NCBI RefSeq assembly: GCF_024347195.1
Contig: NZ_AP025281.1
Span: forward strand, 5,144,345-5,208,344
Length of the DNA: 64,000 bases
DNA from: Aliamphritea hakodatensis
GTDB taxonomy: Bacteria > Pseudomonadota > Gammaproteobacteria > Pseudomonadales > Balneatricaceae
Direction of reading: 5' to 3'
Shown: positions 63,249 to 64,000 of the stretch, piece by piece
Layout of the letters: every line of letters begins with the position of its first letter
Numbering within the stretch: position 1 is the first letter of the stretch
Notes under the pieces: generated by a model
Told to the model about the DNA's origin: nothing
The model's database searches: none
Seen by the model: only the letters and a program-made list of their open reading frames with translations
Translations under genes and position numbers: made by a program

Positions 63249-63623
63249 TTATTTAGATTGGGATTTGGGCTTAGCTTTGTTAATCAGGCGAGACCAGCTG
63301 CGCTTAATAAGCTTATGAACCTGCTTATTTTCCATATCCCCCAGGCCTTTACGCGCCAAAATGACGATATCGACGTTGGGAAGTTGCTGCTGTTCAAGCC
63401 GAAAAGACTCGCGAATGATACGCCGAACGCGGTTACGATTGACAGCTAAACGGATATTTTTTTTGGAGAAGACGAAACCGACACGTGAATGGCCGAGATC
63501 GTTAGGGCAGGCTAGGATCAGCAGATGTTGATCTGAGATCTTGAGGCTGGCTCGGTTGAATACCTGTTTAAAATCCCCGCCGGTAAGGAGCCTCACGCGG
63601 CGGGGATAGCTGAATTCATTCAT
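63249..63623 (-). CDS. rnpA: Ribonuclease P protein component
   Basis: The 124-residue basic protein has the RNR motif (AVNRNRVRRIIRESFR). It binds the RNase P RNA that matures tRNA 5' ends. It follows rpmH by 23 bp. The gene normally found after it, yidD, is not present. Confidence 0.95.
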   Translation of the reverse strand: MNEFSYPRRVRLLTGGDFKQVFNRASLKISDQHLLILACPNDLGHSRVGFVFSKKNIRLAVNRNRVRRIIRESFRLEQQQLPNVDIVILARKGLGDMENKQVHKLIKRSWSRLINKAKPKSQSK

Positions 63624-63646
63624 TCAGTGAGCCTGACAGGCAAATA

Positions 63647-63781
63647 TTAAGCAGCCAGACGCTTACGGCCTTTAGCACGACGACGGTTGATTACCGCACG
63701 GCCGTTTTTAGTAGCCATACGTGCACGGAAGCCGTGTGTACGAGCGCGCTTAAGATTGCTAGGTTGAAAAGTTCTTTTCAT
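63647..63781 (-). CDS. rpmH: 50S ribosomal protein L34
   Basis: The ATG at 63781 (AGGA nearby) gives the standard 44-residue L34 (MKRTFQPSNLKRARTHGFRA). The upstream in-frame extension to 63838 has no L34 homology and is not used. Confidence 0.97.
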   Translation of the reverse strand: MKRTFQPSNLKRARTHGFRARMATKNGRAVINRRRAKGRKRLAA

Positions 63782-64000
63782 GGTTTCGATCCTACTAACG
63801 TACAGTGTGGTGGTATCAGTAAGGTTGCTGAATCCCACGAGTCAAAAATAGACGCCGAATTCTAGTGAAATGCTGTACGGTTTTCAATCACTTTTTTGAG
63901 AAAAATCTTAATTAATGCCACGGATGACGCCGGTTGGAAGGTTATTCACTGCTGGGTATAAGTCCTGTTTTGCCGGCGCAAAATGTATAGTCAAATATGT
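63782..64000. promoter_or_regulatory. rpmH-side of the expected rpmH-dnaA gap
   Basis: This edge region holds the rpmH promoter on the minus strand. A near DnaA box, TTATTCACT, lies at 63942-63950, and an AT-rich stretch at 63890-63915. By conserved gene order dnaA should begin beyond the right edge, so more boxes may lie outside. Confidence 0.5.

Overview
The window looks like chromosome from a marine gammaproteobacterium, most likely in or near the Oceanospirillales. The evidence is the rpmH-rnpA-yidC-mnmE and mnmG-rsmG-parA-parB-atpIBEFHAGDC blocks, an NhaD sodium/proton antiporter, an FadL-based fatty-acid system and a methylated-amine (betaine/sarcosine) catabolic region. It sits at the origin end of the chromosome: rpmH lies at the right edge, so dnaA is expected just beyond it on the + strand. 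The genus assignment is inference; no rRNA gene is present.

1-18 kb: a corrinoid methyltransferase of the MttB superfamily (5' end outside the window) converges with a DgcA-like demethylating flavoprotein. An MmgE/PrpD protein, a LysR regulator, a GNAT, a YiiX-type cysteine hydrolase and an EamA transporter follow. Next is a roughly 900-bp non-coding stretch with an inverted pair of repeat copies and a large hairpin, then a soxBDAG operon with an extra FAD oxidoreductase (sarcosine/N-methyl oxidation). A HEPN/MNT (type VII) toxin-antitoxin pair and a RhlE-type RNA helicase lie behind it.

18-30 kb: a fatty-acid uptake and beta-oxidation block (FadL, acyl-CoA ligase, MerR regulator, thiolase, FadN-type HAD/ECH fusion, acyl-CoA dehydrogenase) runs rightwards. 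It is followed by a VF530-family protein, an ArsM arsenite methyltransferase and a small membrane protein.

30-42 kb (all leftward): the complete F0F1 ATP synthase operon with atpI, followed upstream by parB, parA, rsmG and mnmG. The 3' tail of atpC has been copied twice, in tandem and with its terminator, just behind the real gene.

42-60 kb: an approximately 18-kb accessory block separates mnmG from mnmE, two genes that lie close together in pseudomonads. It starts with an AT-rich region carrying DnaA boxes and a 13-mer-like element (candidate oriC, at the E. coli-type position beside mnmG). It then holds an NrtS-methyl-accepting chemotaxis fusion, a Rieske oxygenase, a B12-type radical SAM protein, a DUF1501/DUF1800 pair, a sterol-desaturase-family hydroxylase, two small membrane proteins, a TetR regulator with twin operators facing an ATPase-less ABC membrane protein, NhaD, a putative papain-like protein, thioredoxin 2, a second DnaA-box-rich gap, a HipBA-type pair with an altered kinase site and strong operators, a SWIM zinc-finger protein and a DUF6933-like protein.

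60-64 kb: mnmE, yidC, rnpA and rpmH. yidD is missing from its usual place between rnpA and yidC. No tRNA, rRNA, CRISPR array, transposase or prophage gene was seen.
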